Assembly: GCF_001424165.1 (NCBI RefSeq)
Contig: NZ_LMOJ01000024.1
Span: 243,749-307,748, forward strand
Source of the DNA: Massilia sp. Leaf139
Lineage (GTDB): Bacteria > Pseudomonadota > Gammaproteobacteria > Burkholderiales > Burkholderiaceae_D
Reading direction: 5' to 3'
Length of the DNA: 64,000 nt
How positions within the stretch are numbered: position 1 is the first letter of the stretch; every line of letters starts with the position of its first letter. A program made the translations under genes and the position numbers. Of the stretch, positions 26,232 through 35,068 are shown piece after piece. Under the pieces are notes generated by a model, which was given only the letters and a program-made list of their open reading frames with translations, was not told the origin of the DNA and did not search any database.

Positions 26232-27500
26232 ATGCCATTGACCGACCTGCTGCAGGATCTCCTGGAAGACATCAGCAATCCCCGCATCCTGTGGCAGGCG
26301 CTGGCCATCGTCGGTGCGGTGGTCATCGGCCTGCTGCTGGCGCGCTTCATCCGGCGCAGCTGGCTGCACGAGGACGACGGCCAGAATGCCCTGCGCCGCA
26401 TCGGTGTGGAAGGCTTCGGCCGCGTGCTGGCGCCGCTGCTGATCGCCGGTCTGGTCTGGGGCGCGAAGATCGCCCTGCAAAAGCAGCAGAGCGTACACCT
26501 GTTGAACGTGGCTTTGCCGCTGTTCACGTCGATGGCGCTGATCCGCATCGTGTTCTACCTGCTGCGGCGGGGGTTCGCCCGGCACGGCCAGATCGGCACG
26601 GCGCTGCAGACCTTCGAGAAAATCCTGGCGCTCATCGTCTGGCTGGGCGTGGCCCTGTATCTGCTCGGGATGTGGCCGGACATCATCGAGTTCCTCGAGG
26701 ATCGGCGCCTGCCGATCGGCAAAAAGCGCATTCCCCTGCTCGACATCCTGCAGGGTGCGGTCTCGGTCATCGTGCTGATGATGGTGGCGCTGTGGGCCGG
26801 CGCCTCGATCGAGGAGCGCCTGATGGGCCTGCAAGGGCTGCATACCTCCTCGCGCGTGGTGCTGGCGCGCATGGCACGCGCACTGCTGATCCTGGTGTCG
26901 GTGCTGGTCGGCCTGAACCTGATGGGACTCGACCTCACCGTGCTGTCGGTGTTCGGCGGCGCGCTCGGCGTCGGTCTCGGTCTGGGCATGCAGCGCATCG
27001 CCAGTAATTATGTGTCCGGTTTTATCATCCTGCTCGAACGCAGCCTGTCGATCGGCGATCCGATCACGGTCGACAAGTATTCGGGCCGGGTTGCGCGCAT
27101 CAACACGCGCACCACGGTGCTGCAGGCGCTCGACGGCACGCAAACCCTGCTGCCGAACGAAATGCTGATCACCGGCGTCGTGCTGAACCAGTCCGGCACC
27201 AACAAGGCGGTGCGCCTGAGCACGCGCATCACCGTCGCCTACGACAGCAACCTCGACGAAGTGATGGAGTTGCTGGTGCGCCAGGCGGACGAGGTCGAGC
27301 GCGTCATCGCCGAGCCGGCGCCTTCGGTGCAGCTCAACGCCTTCGGCCCTACCGGCTACGAGCTGGAACTGGGCTTTTCGATCATCGATCCGGAGAAGGG
27401 CAGCGGCAGCGTGATCTCGGCCGTGAACAAGAATATTTACGCATTAGTACACTCCGGCGCGATCCGTTTGGGATTGGTGCCACAACTTCCTCCAACTTGA
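26232..27500 (+). CDS. MscS-family mechanosensitive channel
   Basis: 422 residues, inner membrane. About five or six hydrophobic helices precede the MscS core. The pore-lining helix is GGALGVGLGLGMQRIASNYV with its Gly/Ala pattern, followed by the beta domain: LLERSLSIGDPITV, GRVARINTRTTVL and LLPNEMLITGVVLN, and a C-terminal alpha/beta domain. It would open on membrane tension to release solutes on hypo-osmotic shock. It belongs to the larger multi-helix class rather than the short E. coli MscS. RBS AAGGA precedes the ATG. Confidence 0.9.
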   Translation: MPLTDLLQDLLEDISNPRILWQALAIVGAVVIGLLLARFIRRSWLHEDDGQNALRRIGVEGFGRVLAPLLIAGLVWGAKIALQKQQSVHLLNVALPLFTSMALIRIVFYLLRRGFARHGQIGTALQTFEKILALIVWLGVALYLLGMWPDIIEFLEDRRLPIGKKRIPLLDILQGAVSVIVLMMVALWAGASIEERLMGLQGLHTSSRVVLARMARALLILVSVLVGLNLMGLDLTVLSVFGGALGVGLGLGMQRIASNYVSGFIILLERSLSIGDPITVDKYSGRVARINTRTTVLQALDGTQTLLPNEMLITGVVLNQSGTNKAVRLSTRITVAYDSNLDEVMELLVRQADEVERVIAEPAPSVQLNAFGPTGYELELGFSIIDPEKGSGSVISAVNKNIYALVHSGAIRLGLVPQLPPT

Positions 27501-27681
27501 TGCACATCTGGCATGAATGTGGCGCACATTTTGCCGAAAGACGCAATTTACGTGCGTGGTTCGTGCCGTGTGTCACGAGAAGTGCGTAAAATGCGGATAG
27601 CGGCCCGATCCCTCGTCGGGCCTTACGACCTTCTCCCAGAAAAGATGGCGTGCACCAGACAGCAATCACCTTGGAGCCTTA

Positions 27682-28890
27682 ATGAGCTTTAGCAACATCC
27701 TGCATTCCGTCCTGGAATTCCTGAATACCGGACTCATCGGCCTTTCCGGCTGGGAGGTCGTGCTCTACACCCTGGTCGTGACCCATATCACGATCGCCAG
27801 CGTCACGATTTACCTGCACCGCCACCAGGCCCACCGCGCCCTCGAACTGCACGCGATCCCGAGCCATTTCTTCCGTTTCTGGCTGTGGCTGACCACGGCC
27901 CAGATCACCAAGGAATGGGCGGCCATCCACCGCAAACACCACGCGAAATGCGATACCGAGGAAGACCCGCACAGCCCGGTCACGCGCGGCATCAAGAAAG
28001 TGCTGCTGGAAGGCGCCGAACTGTACCGCGTCGAGAGCAAGAACAAGGAAACCCTGGCCAAGTACGGCCATGGCACGCCGGACGACTGGCTCGAGCGCAA
28101 TGTGTACAGCAAGCACAGCGTGGTTGGCGTGTCGGCGCTGCTCGTCATTAACGTCGCCCTGTTCGGCGTCATCGGCATCACGATCTGGGCCGTCCAGATG
28201 ATGTGGATCCCGATCACCGCGGCCGGCATCATCAACGGCCTGGGCCACTGGTGGGGTTACCGCAACTATGATTGCGCCGATGCGGCCACCAACATCTTCC
28301 CGTTCGGCATCCTGATCGGCGGCGAGGAACTGCACAACAACCACCATACCCACGCCACTTCGGCCAAGCTGTCGAGCAAGTGGTACGAGATCGACCTCGG
28401 CTGGTGCTATATCCGCGCCCTGGAAATGATGGGCCTGGCGAAAGTGAAAAAGGTTGCGCCGGAGCCGAAGTTCGCCAAGGGCAAGCAGATCGCCGACCTC
28501 GACACGCTGCAGTCGGTCATCACCAACCGCTACGACGTGATGGCGAAGTATGCCAAGTCGGTCAAGGTCGCGTTCCGCGAGGAACTGGAACACCTGAAGA
28601 CCAAGGCCGAGCTGGAGAAGCGCTTCCTGAAATCCTCGCGCAAGCTGCTGCAGCGCGAGCCGGGCAAGCTGGAACTGTCGCAGAAAGAACAGCTTATCGA
28701 GCTCTTCAAGCACAGCAAGGCGCTGGAAACGATGCACCAGATGCGCGTGGAACTGGGCGCGATCTGGGAACGCTCGCATTCGACCCGCGACCAGCTGCTG
28801 CAGCAACTACAGGACTGGTGCGCACGTGCCGAAGCCTCGGGCATCAAGTCGCTGCAGGAATTCTCGCTGCGCCTGCGCAGCTACGCATAA
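27682..28890 (+). CDS. Acyl-CoA/acyl-lipid delta-9-type fatty-acid desaturase
   Basis: 402 residues. The three histidine boxes of membrane di-iron desaturases are in place: HRHQAHR (47-53), HRKHH (83-87) and HNNHHTH (218-224), with hydrophobic helices around them (YTLVVTHITIASVTIYL and VSALLVINVALFGVIGITIW). It would introduce a double bond in saturated fatty acids and tune membrane fluidity. The C-terminal 140 residues are charged and helical, longer than in minimal enzymes. The 181 bases before it hold a short GC hairpin (GGCCCGA/TCGGGCC near 27601) but no T-run. Terminator at 28909. Confidence 0.9.
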   Translation: MSFSNILHSVLEFLNTGLIGLSGWEVVLYTLVVTHITIASVTIYLHRHQAHRALELHAIPSHFFRFWLWLTTAQITKEWAAIHRKHHAKCDTEEDPHSPVTRGIKKVLLEGAELYRVESKNKETLAKYGHGTPDDWLERNVYSKHSVVGVSALLVINVALFGVIGITIWAVQMMWIPITAAGIINGLGHWWGYRNYDCADAATNIFPFGILIGGEELHNNHHTHATSAKLSSKWYEIDLGWCYIRALEMMGLAKVKKVAPEPKFAKGKQIADLDTLQSVITNRYDVMAKYAKSVKVAFREELEHLKTKAELEKRFLKSSRKLLQREPGKLELSQKEQLIELFKHSKALETMHQMRVELGAIWERSHSTRDQLLQQLQDWCARAEASGIKSLQEFSLRLRSYA

Positions 28891-28908
28891 GCGTTTCAGG
28901 TTCGCTAC

Positions 28909-28937
28909 AAAAAAAGGCTCCCGCGGGAGCCTTTTTT
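28909..28937. terminator. Bidirectional terminator
   Basis: A-run, perfect palindrome GGCTCCCGCGGGAGCC (28916-28931) and T-run between two convergent genes. Confidence 0.85.
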
Positions 28938-28964
28938 CATGGTGCGGTCTGTTGTATCACACGT

Positions 28965-30002
28965 TCAGATGCGCTCGAGCTGGGCAAGCCGCTGGCGCGT
29001 CAGCGCTGCCTTGACCGCGACCGGGTCTGCCGGCAAGCGCGCCGCTCGCAGAAAGGGAATCCAGGCGTCGCGGTAGGCGAGCCAGGCGCGCTCGGTGGCG
29101 CGCAGATCCGCGCGGGTAACCGTGGACTGCCCGATCCGGGCTTTCCAGTTTTCCTGTCCGCGCGGCGCCGCCAGCAGCTTGCGATAGGCCGCATTCAGGC
29201 GGGCGTCGAGCCGCGCGAATTCGGATGCGCTGACCGGCGCCAGCTTGCCGCGTGTGGCGGCGAGTACCGTGTCTAGGAATTCATTGCGTCGGCTTGCGGC
29301 ATGGGCGACCGCGAAACCGGCCGCGCCCGTGCCCTGCATGTCGACTTCGGACTGGGACTGGCTTGCGAAGGCATCGGCAGCCTTGCGCAACTGCACGAAC
29401 GGTGCTTGCGCCGCGGCTGGCAGGGTGGTGGCGAGGCGATCGAGACGCGTGTTTCGCGCGCGCGCCGTGCGGGTCTCCTTCAAGCCTGCGCAGACCGATC
29501 CCATGCGGCCGCTGGTGACGTGGTCGCACAGGTCGAAGGGTTGGCCGTCGGGCGCGGCTGCGCCGCTGGCGAGGTGGGTCACCCGGCCTTCCATTTCCGC
29601 TTTGGCGCTGTCGAGTTTGCAGGCATGGTGCAAGGCGCGGTCGGTATCGCGCGGCACCCCATAGCCGTTCGCATGGAGCATCATCAGGACGGCGTCGTCA
29701 CCCGCCGCGCGGGCACAGGCATGTACCTGGCGCCACTCGGCGGCGGAGGTCGATGCCTGTTCGCGTTTCACGTAATAGAGATCGACGGCGTCGCAGCGCT
29801 CCCCGTCCGCGCGTGCGGGAGGGTAGGCGAGGCGCTCGACGCGCATGCAGTGACGATACCAGTCCTCGGCCTTGTCGAATGCGATTCCGAAGCCTTCGGT
29901 GTTGGGATAAGCCGCAGCGGAGGGCTGTGCGGCTCCCGAACTGCCGACCCAGAGCAAGGCGGCAGCGAGGGCAGCGCGTAGAACATGGGAGCGGCGAAAC
30001 AT
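28965..30002 (-). CDS. Secreted LprI-like (DUF1311) protein
   Basis: 345 residues from ATG 30002. Signal peptide (SHVLRAALAAALLWVGSSGAA). The central part has Cys-rich short-repeat text (WYRHCMRVERLAYPP, QVHACARAAGDDAVLMMLHANG, RALHHACKL) reminiscent of Sel1-like units. The C-terminal region has the LprI/DUF1311 pattern: LDARLNAAYRKLLA, then LRATERAWLAYRDAWIPF. LprI-type domains inhibit lysozyme in some bacteria; that activity is not established here, and the usual conserved cysteines in the domain are absent. The minus-strand sequence before the start lacks a ribosome-binding site. Confidence 0.65.
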   Translation of the reverse strand: MFRRSHVLRAALAAALLWVGSSGAAQPSAAAYPNTEGFGIAFDKAEDWYRHCMRVERLAYPPARADGERCDAVDLYYVKREQASTSAAEWRQVHACARAAGDDAVLMMLHANGYGVPRDTDRALHHACKLDSAKAEMEGRVTHLASGAAAPDGQPFDLCDHVTSGRMGSVCAGLKETRTARARNTRLDRLATTLPAAAQAPFVQLRKAADAFASQSQSEVDMQGTGAAGFAVAHAASRRNEFLDTVLAATRGKLAPVSASEFARLDARLNAAYRKLLAAPRGQENWKARIGQSTVTRADLRATERAWLAYRDAWIPFLRAARLPADPVAVKAALTRQRLAQLERI

Positions 30003-30086
30003 AGGAGGTATTGTCGAGGTTCGAAACCGTTCATCATACGCATCCAGGCTTGCCAGAAAATCACCGATTGTCACAAGGGCCCGATA

Positions 30087-30122
30087 AAACAAAAAAGCCG
30101 CGCACTTGCGTGGGCGGCTTTT
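30087..30122 (-). terminator. Terminator of rpmB-rpmG
   Basis: Stem GCCGC/GCGGC extended by A-T pairs; on the minus strand it ends TTTTTTGTTTT, 22 bases beyond rpmG. Confidence 0.75.
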
Positions 30123-30143
30123 CTTGTACAGCACCAGGATCGA

Positions 30144-30311
30144 TTACTTGATCTTGGTTTCCTTGTACGCAACGTGCTTACGTGCTTTGGGGTCGAACTT
30201 GATGATTTCCATCTTCGCCGGCATCGTACGCTTGTTCTTGGTGGTGGTGTAGAAGTGACCGGTACCTGCGGTCGATTCCAGCTTGATTTTGTCGCGGCCA
30301 GTTTTTGCCAT
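30144..30311 (-). CDS. rpmG: 50S ribosomal protein L33
   Basis: 55 residues; [33 protein letters not shown] and [18 protein letters not shown] are the standard L33 sequence. No CxxC zinc motif, so it is the C-minus form. It follows rpmB by 13 bases, the usual pair. Confidence 0.98.
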   Translation of the reverse strand: MAKTGRDKIKLESTAGTGHFYTTTKNKRTMPAKMEIIKFDPKARKHVAYKETKIK

Positions 30312-30324
30312 GATAGCTCCCTAA

Positions 30325-30561
30325 TTAGACTTTTTCGCCACGAGCGCGCATGTCGGCCAGAACGGCGTCGATGCCCAGCTTGTCGATGACGCGCAGGCCG
30401 GCGTTGGACAAACGCAGCGAGACCCAGCGGTTTTCGGATTCCACGTAGATGCGACGGTTCTGCAGGTTCGGCAGGAAACGACGCTTGGTTTTGTTGTTAG
30501 CGTGGGAGACGTTGTTGCCAACCATCACACCCTTGCCGGTAACTTGGCAGACACGTGCCAT
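30325..30561 (-). CDS. rpmB: 50S ribosomal protein L28
   Basis: 78 residues; [35 protein letters not shown] and [19 protein letters not shown] are diagnostic for L28. One cysteine is near the N-terminus. Ribosome-binding site AAGGAG is clear. First gene of the rpmB-rpmG unit. Confidence 0.98.
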   Translation of the reverse strand: MARVCQVTGKGVMVGNNVSHANNKTKRRFLPNLQNRRIYVESENRWVSLRLSNAGLRVIDKLGIDAVLADMRARGEKV

Positions 30562-30604
30562 AATGCACTCCTTAAGAATAAACTTCCGAATTCGGAAAAA
30601 CGAG

Positions 30605-30634
30605 AGTATAGCGTGAAAACCATCGCGGAATCAA
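30605..30634 (-). promoter_or_regulatory. rpmB promoter
   Basis: On the minus strand TTGATT (30629-30634) and TATACT (30605-30610) are 18 bp apart, with a leader of about 40 bases before rpmB. Farther upstream there are two CAATTGT motifs and an 8-bp inverted repeat TCAATCAC/GTGATTGA, of unknown meaning. Confidence 0.6.
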
Positions 30635-30736
30635 TCACTTGCGAAAAACAATTGTGTCTTGATTCTGTGATTGAATTTAACAATTGTAAAATCGTGCTTT
30701 ACACCTTGTTTTCACGCAGTTAATTGAACGCCGCCG

Positions 30737-31408
30737 CTAGAGCTGGCCGTGTTCGGCGAAAGAATGCACCTGTGTCCCGGCTACCACAAAATGGTCGAGG
30801 ACACGCACGTCGATCAGGGCCAGCGCCTGGGTCAGCGCGCGCGTCAGCTTGATGTCGGCATCGCTGGGCTCGGCCATCCCGGACGGGTGGTTATGCGCCA
30901 GCATCACCCCCGAGGCGTTGCGACGTAGAGCCGCCAGTACGACTTCCCGCGGGTAGACGGAAGTGTGGGTGAGGGTACCGCGAAACATTTCCTGCGCATC
31001 GATCAGGCGGTTTTTCACATCCACGAAGAGGACGACGAAGGATTCGTGGGCTTGCAGCCCGAATTTGCCGCGCAAATAGGTTTTGACAACGTCGGGCGAA
31101 CACAGCGCGTGGCGAAAGAATTCTTCCGAGATCGCCCGGCGCGAGAGTTCCATCACGGCCTGCAGCTGCGCATACTTGGCCAGGCCGAGACCGTGCACCT
31201 GTGAAAACTCCTGGGGCGTCGCATGCAATAAAGCCTGCAGCGAGCCGAAGTGCTCGAGCATGTGGCTGCCGAGTTCGACGGCGCTGCGTCCGCGCACGCC
31301 CACGCGCAGGAAAATCGCCAGCAATTCGGCGTTCGACAAGGCGGCCGATCCTTCGCGCGCCAGCCGTTCGCGCGGCCGGTGCTGTTCCGGCCAGTCATTA
31401 ATGCCCAT
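30737..31408 (-). CDS. radC: RadC/UPF0758 JAB-domain protein
   Basis: 223 residues. N-terminal helix-hairpin-helix region ([20 protein letters not shown] and [15 protein letters not shown]), then a JAB1/MPN-type domain with the metal motif HNHPSG (His172, His174, Ser176) and Asp185. The name comes from an old repair phenotype; the molecular role is not established. The length and motifs are normal for a chromosomal copy. It is convergent with nothing and lies upstream of the rpmB region. Confidence 0.92.
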   Translation of the reverse strand: MGINDWPEQHRPRERLAREGSAALSNAELLAIFLRVGVRGRSAVELGSHMLEHFGSLQALLHATPQEFSQVHGLGLAKYAQLQAVMELSRRAISEEFFRHALCSPDVVKTYLRGKFGLQAHESFVVLFVDVKNRLIDAQEMFRGTLTHTSVYPREVVLAALRRNASGVMLAHNHPSGMAEPSDADIKLTRALTQALALIDVRVLDHFVVAGTQVHSFAEHGQL

Positions 31409-31519
31409 GGTGCTCCGCCTTCATAAAAAGAGGAGGGCCGATTATGGGCATCCGGACGGATCGGGTTCTGATCTGGCGCGCAGGTGCTGCATCCCGCGCG
31501 CAGCTGTATTCGTCCGGCC

Positions 31520-31873
31520 TCAGGCCGCGACCGCGCCGCTCACCTCGGCCGCGGTGCGCCGCGCATCCTTCACCCCCAGCACGATGCGCTTGAATTTTTC
31601 GTTGGCCAATTCGATCACGACCGGATGGGTGCCGCGGGCGATGAAGACGAACTGGCGGTCGCCATTCTTGTAGAAGGTGCCGGCGTACAGCAGGCCGGGT
31701 ACCCCGGTTCCCGGTGCGCGCAGGCCCAATTCGCGGCCGCGGTAGCCCTCGTCGGCGGTGGCTCCGCGCACGTTCGCCAGCGGTATGCGGATGCTGCCGT
31801 GGAGCGAAAGCACGGCCTCCCACGTGCACAGGTGCACCACCAGTTCCTTTTCGGTCAGTTCGAGTAGGGGCAT
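31520..31873 (-). CDS. Small protein of unknown function beside a TetR gene
   Basis: 117 residues, no signal or membrane segment. Predicted strands dominate: LLELTEKELVVHLCTWEAVL, GSIRIPLANVRGATAD, GTFYKNGDRQFVFIARG, PVVIELANEKFKRIVLGV, ending in a helix. This strand-rich pattern with a final helix resembles bacterial PH-like domains, which is a guess from pattern only. It lies 12 bases after the TetR-type gene, so the two form an operon. Confidence 0.6.
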   Translation of the reverse strand: MPLLELTEKELVVHLCTWEAVLSLHGSIRIPLANVRGATADEGYRGRELGLRAPGTGVPGLLYAGTFYKNGDRQFVFIARGTHPVVIELANEKFKRIVLGVKDARRTAAEVSGAVAA

Positions 31874-31885
31874 GGTCTTCCTTTC

Positions 31886-32245
31886 TCAGTCCAGGTGTTC
31901 CAGCAGGCGCGCGCCCAGCAGCCGCGCGGCGTCGGTTCCAGCTTCCTCGACCGCCCGCCGGCAGAGCGCGGCAATGGGCGGATCGTCGGGCACCAGCTCC
32001 TTGAGGGCAATAATCAGAAGGTCGATCGAGGCAGGGTTGCTCGTCCAGCCCGGCGCCAGCGCCCCGGCCAGTACCTTTTCGAACAGGTTGCGTTTCGAGC
32101 CGAAAGCCTTGTACAGGCTGCCGCGCTGCAGGCCGGTGGCGGCGAGCAGGTCGTCGATCGAGGTGGCGTCATAGCCCAGGCGCGCGAAGATCGCGGCGGC
32201 CTGGACAAGAACCTCGTCTTCGGAAAAATTCCTGGGGCGTGCCAT
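31886..32245 (-). CDS. Short TetR/AcrR-family regulator
   Basis: 119 residues. The N-terminal helix-turn-helix is complete: LVQAAAIFARLGYDATSIDD, then LAATGLQRGSLYKAFGSKRNLF. The ligand-binding half is much shorter than the usual 140 residues and ends at ARLLGARLLEHLD. The stop is clean, so it is either a natural short form or an old truncation. It would repress its own operon with the strand-rich 117-residue protein. An 11-bp palindrome lies upstream at 32306. Confidence 0.8.
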   Translation of the reverse strand: MARPRNFSEDEVLVQAAAIFARLGYDATSIDDLLAATGLQRGSLYKAFGSKRNLFEKVLAGALAPGWTSNPASIDLLIIALKELVPDDPPIAALCRRAVEEAGTDAARLLGARLLEHLD

Positions 32246-32305
32246 GTGATCGTTCCCGGTGCTTGATTGACAAACCCATTCTGCCGATTATGGAATGGTC
32301 AGTCA

Positions 32306-32316
32306 ACAATTATTGT
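32306..32316. promoter_or_regulatory. Palindrome ACAATTATTGT between tetR and fkpB
   Basis: Perfect 11-bp palindrome centred on T in the 242-base divergent region, 61 bases before the TetR-type gene. It could be an operator for that regulator. A TACAAT at 32455-32460 is a possible -10 for fkpB. Confidence 0.35.
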
Positions 32317-32487
32317 GGAACGATCGGTAAATAACTCCGGAGGCGCCCAGCTTGCCCGATGCGCAGGCGCGACAGTCCGGCGAAAAACGGTTTCACGCAG
32401 GGCGGCTGCTGCCAAAAAAAGTGGCGCTCCGAGGCGGGAATGGGCACCAGGCATTACAATAGCGGTTTGCCTGACTTGACCAAGAAC

Positions 32488-32943
32488 ATGTCCAACGCTT
32501 CCCCTGCTGTCGTCACCGAATCGGCTTACCTGACCCTGCACTACCGCCTTGCCGGTGCGGACGGTACCGACATCGTCACCACTTTCGGCACCAACCCGGC
32601 CACGCTGATGCTGGGCCAGGGCCAGCTCGCGCCTTTCCTCGAAGAGCGCCTGCTCGGCATGGCGGAGGGTGAACACAAGACGTTCACGCTGAGCGCCGCC
32701 GAAGGTTTCGGCGAACGCAATCCGGAACTGCTGCAGTGGGTCTCGAAGCAGACGCTCGACGAGAACTCGGTGCCCGACGCCGACTACAAGGCGGGCGACC
32801 TGGTCGACTTCGCCGCGCCAGGCGGCGGCCGCTTTGCCGGCATGCTGCGCGAAATGCGCGAGGACGCCGCGCTGTTCGACTTCAACCACCCGCTGGCCGG
32901 CCAGGATCTGCAATTCGAAGTGAAACTGATTTCGGTTCTGTAA
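32488..32943 (+). CDS. fkpB: FKBP-type peptidyl-prolyl isomerase (SlpA-like)
   Basis: 151 residues. [20 protein letters not shown], then [23 protein letters not shown] and [17 protein letters not shown] are the SlyD/SlpA-type FKBP fold with its inserted flap. No histidine-rich tail, unlike SlyD. It would speed proline isomerisation and act as a mild chaperone in the cytoplasm. The gene pairs with ispH 11 bases later, a conserved arrangement in proteobacteria. ATG 32488 fits the family's N-terminus. Confidence 0.92.
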   Translation: MSNASPAVVTESAYLTLHYRLAGADGTDIVTTFGTNPATLMLGQGQLAPFLEERLLGMAEGEHKTFTLSAAEGFGERNPELLQWVSKQTLDENSVPDADYKAGDLVDFAAPGGGRFAGMLREMREDAALFDFNHPLAGQDLQFEVKLISVL

Positions 32944-32954
32944 CAGGAATAATT

Positions 32955-33920
32955 ATGGAAAACGTCGCAAACGTGGAAAACGAGATTCTGCTTGCCCAGC
33001 CGCGCGGTTTTTGCGCCGGCGTCGACCGTGCCATCGAGATCGTCGAGCGCGCCTTGCAGCAGTTCGGTGCGCCGATCTACGTGCGCCACGAAATCGTCCA
33101 CAACAAGTATGTGGTGGAAGACCTGCGCACCAAGGGCGCGATCTTCATCGAGAGCCTCGACGACGTCCCGGCCGGCAATACGCTGGTGTTCTCGGCCCAT
33201 GGCGTCTCGAAGGCCGTGCGCCTCGAAGCCGAATCGCGCGGCTTGAAGATTTTCGACGCCACCTGCCCGCTGGTCACCAAGGTGCACGTGGAAGTGTCGA
33301 AGATGCGCAAGCAGGGCGCCGAAATCGTCATGATCGGCCACGACGGCCACCCGGAAGTCGAAGGCACGATGGGCCAGGCTGAAGAGGGCATGCACCTGGT
33401 CGAGACCGTCGAGGACGTGGCGACCCTGCAGGTGGCCAATCCGGACAATCTCGCCTATGTCTCGCAGACCACGTTGTCGGTCGACGACACCGCCGAGATC
33501 ATCGCGGCATTGAAGGCACGCTTCCCGAACATCATGGAGCCGAAGAAGGGCGACATCTGCTACGCCACCACCAACCGCCAGGAAGCGGTCAAGTTCATGG
33601 CGCCGCAGGTGGAGGTGGTGATCGTCGTCGGCAGCCCGAACAGCTCGAACTCGAACCGCCTGCGCGAGCTGGCCGACAAGCTGGGCACGCCCGCCTACAT
33701 GGTCGACCGCGCCGACCTGATCGACCCGCAATGGATCGCCGGCAAGCGGCGCATCGGCCTGACCGCCGGCGCCTCGGCCCCGGAGGTGCTGGTGCAGGCC
33801 GTCATAGACCGTCTGAAGCAGCTCGGCGCGGCCAGCGTGCGTGCGCTGGAAGGCGTGGAAGAGAACGTCATCTTCCCGCTGCCGAAAGGCCTGGACGGCG
33901 TCAAGGCCGAGGTGGCATAA
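32955..33920 (+). CDS. ispH: 4-hydroxy-3-methylbut-2-enyl diphosphate reductase
   Basis: 321 residues. IspH makes IPP and DMAPP in the last step of the MEP isoprenoid pathway. The three cysteines that hold the iron-sulfur cluster are present: Cys20 ([13 protein letters not shown]), Cys104 ([11 protein letters not shown]) and Cys202 ([11 protein letters not shown]). [18 protein letters not shown] and TAGASAPE are also conserved. ATG 32955 matches the family start; the frame upstream runs through fkpB without coding value. Confidence 0.97.
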   Translation: MENVANVENEILLAQPRGFCAGVDRAIEIVERALQQFGAPIYVRHEIVHNKYVVEDLRTKGAIFIESLDDVPAGNTLVFSAHGVSKAVRLEAESRGLKIFDATCPLVTKVHVEVSKMRKQGAEIVMIGHDGHPEVEGTMGQAEEGMHLVETVEDVATLQVANPDNLAYVSQTTLSVDDTAEIIAALKARFPNIMEPKKGDICYATTNRQEAVKFMAPQVEVVIVVGSPNSSNSNRLRELADKLGTPAYMVDRADLIDPQWIAGKRRIGLTAGASAPEVLVQAVIDRLKQLGAASVRALEGVEENVIFPLPKGLDGVKAEVA

Positions 33921-33966
33921 GTTTTGCACTCCTTTCGCTAACACAGGAGCGCACTACAACTTTCCG

Positions 33967-33996
33967 TTGTTAGTTTTTCAAAAAGCTCGCTATGAT
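33967..33996 (+). promoter_or_regulatory. Candidate livHMGF promoter
   Basis: TTGTTA (33967-33972), 18-bp spacer, TATGAT (33991-33996). The start of transcription would be near 34003, leaving a leader of about 120 bases that contains the hairpin at 34067. Confidence 0.5.
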
Positions 33997-34066
33997 GGCG
34001 ACGCTCGGAATTTTTGTAGTGGCAACTGTTTTTGCCTGCCGCCGCACACGGCAGCGGGCGGATGAG

Positions 34067-34099
34067 CGGCACTTCGGGATCCCGGAGTGCCGTTTTGTT
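34067..34099 (+). terminator. Strong hairpin with T-run in the livH leader
   Basis: Arms CGGCACTTCGGG and CCCGGAGTGCCG (34067-34092) followed by TTTTGTT. It lies 24 bases before livH and about 150 after ispH. It is either the ispH terminator or an attenuator for livH. Confidence 0.6.
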
Positions 34100-34123
34100 A
34101 TCGATCTGAAGGGTGCGGAAACG

Positions 34124-35059
34124 ATGGAGACTTTTGTCCAGCAGATACTCAACGGGCTGGTGCTAGGCAGCATGTATGCACTGGTCGCGCTTGGGTACAC
34201 GATGGTCTACGGGGTGCTAAACCTCATCAACTTCGCCCACGGCGACGTCCTCATGATCGGGGCGATGGTCGGCCTCTCGATCCTGCAACTGCTGGAAGCC
34301 TATTTTCCCGGTCTGCCCGGTTTCGTCCAGCTGGCCGTCGCCATCCTCGGTGCGATTCCCGTGGCGATGCTGGTCAATGTCCTCATCGAACGCATCGCCT
34401 ACCGCCGCCTGCGCAACGCGCCGCGCCTGGCGCCGCTGATCACCGCGATCGGCGTCTCGATCCTGCTGCAGACCTTCGTCATGGCCATGCCGTGGTGGGG
34501 CCGCAGCCCGCTGCCCTTCCCGCAACTGCTCTCGAGCGAACCGATCATGGTCGGCGGCGCCATGATTTCGCAGACCCAGGTGCTGTTACTGGTGCTCGCC
34601 GCGCTGGCCATGGTGGGGCTGGTGCTGCTGGTGGAACGCACCAAAATGGGGCGTGCGATGCGCGCCGTCGCCGAAAACCCGCGCGTGGCCGGCCTGATGG
34701 GCGTCGATTCGAACAGCGTCATCGTCGCCACCTTCGCCATCGGCGCGGCGCTCGCCGCCGTGGCCGGCGTAATGTGGGGTGCGAACTACGCCTCGATCAC
34801 TTTTACCATGGGCGTGCTGCCGGGTTTGAAAGCCTTCTGCGCGGCGGTGCTGGGCGGGATCGGCAACATCTACGGCGCCATGATCGGCGGCCTGCTGCTC
34901 GGCATCATCGAGGCGCTCGGCGCCGGCTACATCGGCGACCTGACCGGGGGCTTCCTCGGCAGCCATTACCAGGACATCTTCGCCTTCGTGGTGCTGATCC
35001 TGGTGCTCACCCTGCGTCCGTCCGGCATCATGGGCGAGCGCGTGGCCGACCGCGCATAA
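34124..35059 (+). CDS. livH: Branched-chain amino-acid ABC permease LivH
   Basis: 311 residues, about eight membrane helices. ILNGLVLGSMYALVALGYTM and LNLINFAHGDVLMIGA are characteristic of LivH, and the EAA-like loop is at RAVAENPRVAGLMGVDSN. It forms the membrane channel with LivM. ATG 34124 follows GGAA and gives the standard N-terminus; the frame upstream runs through the hairpin and is not used. First gene of livHMGF. The periplasmic binding protein gene is not nearby. Confidence 0.95.
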   Translation: METFVQQILNGLVLGSMYALVALGYTMVYGVLNLINFAHGDVLMIGAMVGLSILQLLEAYFPGLPGFVQLAVAILGAIPVAMLVNVLIERIAYRRLRNAPRLAPLITAIGVSILLQTFVMAMPWWGRSPLPFPQLLSSEPIMVGGAMISQTQVLLLVLAALAMVGLVLLVERTKMGRAMRAVAENPRVAGLMGVDSNSVIVATFAIGAALAAVAGVMWGANYASITFTMGVLPGLKAFCAAVLGGIGNIYGAMIGGLLLGIIEALGAGYIGDLTGGFLGSHYQDIFAFVVLILVLTLRPSGIMGERVADRA

Positions 35060-35068
35060 GGAGACGTC

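Noticed and set aside
27601..27625. Riboswitch or terminator before the desaturase gene
   Set aside because: Only a 7-bp stem is seen, with no T-run and no known aptamer pattern.
28940..30002. Sel1-repeat regulator
   Set aside because: Only weak repeat-like text is present; the LprI-like C-terminus and signal peptide explain the protein better.
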